A program made the position numbers and the translations under genes. This document shows positions 60,289 through 64,000 of a stretch of 64,000 bases of DNA, piece after piece. The notes under the pieces were generated by a model. The model ran no database searches. It worked only from the letters and a program-made list of their open reading frames with translations, and was not told the DNA's origin. Location: positions 496,001 through 560,000 of the forward strand of contig NZ_RXLO01000003.1 in NCBI RefSeq assembly GCF_003958645.1, written 5' to 3'. Each line of letters starts with the position of its first letter. Position 1 is the stretch's first letter. The stretch comes from Chitinophaga rhizosphaerae. Its GTDB lineage: Bacteria; Bacteroidota; Bacteroidia; Chitinophagales; Chitinophagaceae.

Positions 60289-63200
60289 ATGAGTCTGCAA
60301 CATTTAATCCATAAAATTATGCAAAACAGGATACTTTGTATCGCTGCATTTATTATCCCTTTGATATTTCCTGGTAATTCCGGGCTCCGGGCCCAGGATA
60401 TGACCAAACTGATCCCGCTTCCGAAGAAGGAATTGAAAGGGAAGGAAGTGATCGCGTTGATCGAGCAATCCGAATCCGTCCAGTTCACATTCGGGAAGGA
60501 AGTGAGCGGGCGGCTGGAGAAGCCGGTCCATTTCCGGAGTGCGAGCCCTTCGGTGAAGGAAGTCCTCGAAACCCTGCAATCCACGCTGGGCATCACGCAT
60601 AGCGCCAGCGACATGGGCGCCGTGATCCTCAAACCCGGCGCGATCCCCGAAACACCGGCAGTTGCCACGGCAGCGGTTAGGGCCGACGGGCGCATTTCCG
60701 GCAAGATCATCGACGAATCGAACGGCGAACCGTTGCCTTTCGTGACGGTGCGCATCGGCAGCAAGGGAACTACCACCAAAATCGACGGTTCCTTCGTGCT
60801 CAGCCTGCCTCCGGGGAAATACGAAGTGGAGATTTCCTCCATCGGGTATGGTACCAAGCGCGTGACGGGGATCGAGGTGAAGGATGGCCAAACCTTCGAG
60901 CTGAACGCCACCCTGAAACGCCAGAAAAGCACACTGAGCGGGGTCGTGGTAACGTCTTCCGCAGGCAAGGAATCCGTGGCGTCGCTGTACGCGCGGCAGA
61001 AGAACGAAGCCGGTATTTCGAACGGGATGAGCCGGGAGCAGATTTCTGCGCTGCCAGACAAGAACGTCGGCGAAACGTTGAAACGCATTTCCGGCGTTAG
61101 TACCAACGATAACCGCCGGGTGGTGATCCGCGGCATCGCGGAGCGGTACAACCTGGCGATGATGGACGGCGCCGTTCTTCCCAGTACAGACGTGCAGATC
61201 CGGGATTTCGAGTTCGACATCATTCCCAGTAACCTCATCGATAACGTCATCGTTTCCAAAACCGCTACGCCAGACATGAGTTTCGGGTTCGGCGGCGGAT
61301 TGGTACAGATCAATACATTCGCCATTCCCCACGAAAATTTCACGACGGTCAGCATCGGCAGCAAATACATCTCCGGCGTTACCGGGAAGGAGTTTCTCGG
61401 GTACGGCCGTGGCAAAAACGATTTTCTCGGTTTCGACGACGGCAGCCGCGAGCACTTCCCCGACAACATGATCCTGTTCGACGGCCGGAATTACGACCCT
61501 TCCAATCCCAACGCAACGCCCGCTCCCGGCACCACGCTCGTTACGCCGGCGCAGGTGGCGGAGCAAAACAGAAGGATCGGGGGCCTGGAGCGCCTGGGCA
61601 CCCGCAAATACACCGCCGCTCCGGGACAGAATTACCAGTTCAGTTTGGGGCGGAGTTATAACGTGAAGAACAGCCGCATCGGGTTCGTAGGCTCCGTGAG
61701 CTACCGGAATGAGCAGTCGATCGACGATGTTTCCCATTTCGAGCGGGGGAACTGGGAAAAGCTGAACAACCGGATGTACAATGCCGTTACCGGTGAAGAA
61801 GAAGAGCCTACTTACGCGAACTATTACAATTTCAGTACGGCCTGGGGCGCGTTGCTGAATGCCGGTTGGAGCGCGAAGGACCACAAGATCACGGTGCGCA
61901 ATTTCTACTCGCGCGTGTTCAATAACCAGTTTTCCCGGCTCGTGGGCTGGGGGAACGAGATCGGGTATGGCGATATGCCCGCTGTCAGGGAGTACGACCG
62001 CCCGAAGTTCCTCGATATGGTACAGAACCGCATCAACGGCGACCATACTTTCGGGAAATTCCGGTTCGAATGGAACGTGGCGCGCAATAAGGTCACCAAC
62101 CGCGAGAAAGACGCGGTGGAAGCCTGGCTCAAACCCGTCTACACCCTCAACGGCATGATGTACAACGTAATGCCCACGGCCATTACCAACCCGGGGACCG
62201 GCACGTTCAACAGGGCGCAGTACCTCTACGAAGAAACGAACCGCATCGCCGAAGGCGCCCTCAGCTATCAAACCCAACTGTTCGGCCGGAAACAGATCGC
62301 GAAGGCCGGCGTGCAGTATATGGACAGGCATGGTTATTATGACTGGATGGTATTGCCGATCGGGGCGCTGCTGACGTCTAACGGACTGTATGGCTATGAA
62401 CCGGTACAGGAATGGAACAAGTTCCTGGAATATAAAGATCCGTTGAACGACCTGCTGTATTACCCCGCCGCATTCTCGCGCAGCGGCTACGAAGGCAAGA
62501 ACACCAATAAAGCCGGTTACCTCATGCTCGATAACCGGTTTACGGACTGGATGCGCCTGGTATGGGGGCTGCGCGCCGAATATTACAATTATGAAAGGAT
62601 CAGGAACGGCGCCAACGACCAGCAGATCAACAACCTCATCCTCGAAGGGGAAAGGGTACGGTACATCGACCCCGAAACCGGCAAGGTCGTAAGCGCCTTC
62701 GCCGATCCTGTGAACGAAGAAAAGGCCTGGCGTTATTTGCCGTCGGCCAGCCTGACGATCTCTCCTGCGAAGGATTTCAATATCCGCGCCGCATATGCGC
62801 AAACGGTGGTGCGCCCTTCGCTGATCGAGAATTCCCGTATGGTCCGCTACGATCCCGCCGTTGCGGCGTATCGCATGAACGAAGGCGTTTTGTCTACCCT
62901 CATCGACCATTACGACCTCCGCTTCGAATGGTACCCCAGGCCCGGCGAAGTGATTTCATTCGGCTATTTCTATAAATTTTTCGACAAGCCCGTGGAAATC
63001 TACCGCGATCAGCCCGATGCTACCGGCCGGATTTATGTCAAAACCAACAACTCCGAATGGGCCAAAGTGCACGGCTGGGAATTCGATATCCGCAAGAGCC
63101 TCGGGTTCGTGTATCCGCAATGGAAATTCCTCCAGGATTTTTACCTGAGCGGTAACCTCACGCTGCAAAACTCCACCGTGCAGGCGGCGCAATTCGGCGG

Positions 63201-63765
63201 ACAAACCCTCGTTACCAACAAATACGGTTACGAATACCGCTACCGTACCAAGCAGCAGCTGAAGGAGAAACGGCCCCTTTACGGCCAGGTGCCCATCCTC
63301 TACAACATCGCCATGCAATATGCCGGCAAACGCCTCGGCGCCAACCTGGCCTTCAACCACATGGGATACAAAACCTTCACCACCGGCATGACGCCGAACA
63401 TCGTGGAGTACGAACGCCCCCGCGACCAGCTGGACGCGCAAGTGAGCTACGCCTTCCTTAAAAACAGAAAACTGATGGTAAGGCTCAATATGAGCAACCT
63501 CACCAACAGCGCGTACCGTTTCTATATCAACAGCGACGATACCTACAAATACCTCGACAAATGGAAAGGCATGGCCCACTCCGCCATCACCACCACCGAA
63601 TGGAACGAGATCTACGAATGGAAATTCGGCTTCTCGCAGAAATACGAAGCCGGATACCTGGAAATGACGGAAGACGGCAAGCGGAAACGGAGGATCGGCG
63701 ACCAGGACACGTTCATCCGGAAAGTGGGCACTTCGTTCAGCTTGTCTGTCGGCTATACATTCTAA
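60289..63765 (+). CDS. TonB-dependent receptor/transducer with STN domain
   Basis: 1158 residues; ATG 60319 is an alternative start. Signal peptide (IPLIFPGNSGLRAQ), STN-type signalling domain (about 48-115, VIALIEQSESVQFTFGKEVS), carboxypeptidase-like domain (about 130-215, ISGKIIDESNGEPLPFVTVR), plug (GMSREQISALPDKNVGETLK, RRVVIRGIAERYNLAMMDGA) and barrel ending GTSFSLSVGYTF. The plug follows the classical TonB-receptor pattern rather than SusC, and no SusD follows, so it probably imports siderophores, vitamins or other small ligands instead of glycans. It signals through FecR and the ECF sigma encoded upstream. Confidence 0.92.
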   Translation: MSLQHLIHKIMQNRILCIAAFIIPLIFPGNSGLRAQDMTKLIPLPKKELKGKEVIALIEQSESVQFTFGKEVSGRLEKPVHFRSASPSVKEVLETLQSTLGITHSASDMGAVILKPGAIPETPAVATAAVRADGRISGKIIDESNGEPLPFVTVRIGSKGTTTKIDGSFVLSLPPGKYEVEISSIGYGTKRVTGIEVKDGQTFELNATLKRQKSTLSGVVVTSSAGKESVASLYARQKNEAGISNGMSREQISALPDKNVGETLKRISGVSTNDNRRVVIRGIAERYNLAMMDGAVLPSTDVQIRDFEFDIIPSNLIDNVIVSKTATPDMSFGFGGGLVQINTFAIPHENFTTVSIGSKYISGVTGKEFLGYGRGKNDFLGFDDGSREHFPDNMILFDGRNYDPSNPNATPAPGTTLVTPAQVAEQNRRIGGLERLGTRKYTAAPGQNYQFSLGRSYNVKNSRIGFVGSVSYRNEQSIDDVSHFERGNWEKLNNRMYNAVTGEEEEPTYANYYNFSTAWGALLNAGWSAKDHKITVRNFYSRVFNNQFSRLVGWGNEIGYGDMPAVREYDRPKFLDMVQNRINGDHTFGKFRFEWNVARNKVTNREKDAVEAWLKPVYTLNGMMYNVMPTAITNPGTGTFNRAQYLYEETNRIAEGALSYQTQLFGRKQIAKAGVQYMDRHGYYDWMVLPIGALLTSNGLYGYEPVQEWNKFLEYKDPLNDLLYYPAAFSRSGYEGKNTNKAGYLMLDNRFTDWMRLVWGLRAEYYNYERIRNGANDQQINNLILEGERVRYIDPETGKVVSAFADPVNEEKAWRYLPSASLTISPAKDFNIRAAYAQTVVRPSLIENSRMVRYDPAVAAYRMNEGVLSTLIDHYDLRFEWYPRPGEVISFGYFYKFFDKPVEIYRDQPDATGRIYVKTNNSEWAKVHGWEFDIRKSLGFVYPQWKFLQDFYLSGNLTLQNSTVQAAQFGGQTLVTNKYGYEYRYRTKQQLKEKRPLYGQVPILYNIAMQYAGKRLGANLAFNHMGYKTFTTGMTPNIVEYERPRDQLDAQVSYAFLKNRKLMVRLNMSNLTNSAYRFYINSDDTYKYLDKWKGMAHSAITTTEWNEIYEWKFGFSQKYEAGYLEMTEDGKRKRRIGDQDTFIRKVGTSFSLSVGYTF

Positions 63766-63791
63766 TTTTTTCGCGTATCAAAATGCAAATC

Positions 63792-64000
63792 ATGAAAACG
63801 AAACATATCGGGTTTATCCTGCTGGCGACCATGGCGCTCTTTGCGGCGGCCTGTGATAAAGGGGATGATTTCCTGTACAAGGAAGAAATGTTGTCTTTCG
63901 CCTTGTCTGGCTACAACGGCAGCGGTCAGGACCTCGAAGTTCAGATCGATACCCTCCAGAAAAAGTTTTATCTCTCCAAAGGGAAATTCAATGCCAATGC
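63792..64000 (+). CDS. Lipoprotein (partial, 3' end outside the window)
   Basis: About 69 residues are visible from ATG 63792 (an ATG at 63783 is in frame). A lipoprotein signal (ILLATMALFAAACDKGD, Cys near 22) is followed by DDFLYKEEMLSFALSGYNGS and DLEVQIDTLQKKFYLSKG. It starts 27 bases after the TonB receptor and is probably part of the same operon, perhaps a surface partner of the receptor. Too little is present to name a family. Confidence 0.7.
   Translation, partial: MKTKHIGFILLATMALFAAACDKGDDFLYKEEMLSFALSGYNGSGQDLEVQIDTLQKKFYLSKGKFNAN

Overview
The window comes from a Bacteroidota genome, most likely a Chitinophaga-like member of the Chitinophagaceae. The signs are several SusC/SusD pairs, TAnnTTTG-type promoter elements, ECF sigma/FecR/TonB-receptor cassettes, many glycosidases, and GC-rich coding DNA. 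This placement is from gene content and style only; no rRNA is present.

Layout. 1-3000: the end of a cation antiporter, then a copper-exporting P-type ATPase with its chaperone. 3370-15113: a polysaccharide utilisation locus (PUL 1) with a LacI regulator, SusC, SusD and two convergent GH92 alpha-mannosidases. Four copies of a 14-bp palindrome (CWAAAWCGWTTTTG) lie in its intergenic regions and look like the LacI operator. One GH92 has Gln where the family's catalytic acid Glu is expected. 15283-22670: FecR, a 67-residue protein, an ECF sigma factor, then SusC/SusD. This SusC is chimeric: its signalling N-terminus is GC-rich like the host, while its plug, barrel and the following SusD are clearly AT-rich. 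22671-31351: housekeeping and stress genes (small exported protein, MauE-like, AraC, HxlR with YceI, redoxin-like, thioesterase, nuclease), then a GH88-DUF2264 pair. 31530-36004: a minus-strand group of poorly characterised lipoproteins and a methyltransferase.

36144-39000: tRNA-Asp(GTC) followed by an AT-rich island with an HNH endonuclease, a DUF2971 gene broken by one nonsense codon, a 100-bp MITE-like inverted repeat and a small membrane protein. 39102-42290: a large secreted glycosidase-like protein and a decayed erythromycin-esterase-like gene. 42504-56499: PUL 2. A GntR/UTRA regulator, a mannose-6-phosphate-isomerase-like protein and a sugar porter run left; SusC, SusD, two discoidin-type surface lipoproteins, a six-hairpin glycosidase and a ROK kinase run right. 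ATGTAYAAACAT-like sites in front of three of these units probably bind the GntR protein. 56610-58388: a CPCC protein, and a MarR regulator translationally coupled to an exported protein. 58574-64000: ECF sigma, FecR, an STN-type TonB receptor and the start of a lipoprotein.

Taken together, the two PULs point to capture and trimming of mannose-containing glycans, perhaps phosphomannosylated fungal-type mannan for PUL 1, and import of sugars that enter glycolysis through isomerase and kinase steps. The strongest unusual observations are the Glu-to-Gln GH92, the chimeric SusC and the two operator families. No CRISPR array, intact transposase, integrase or rRNA was seen.
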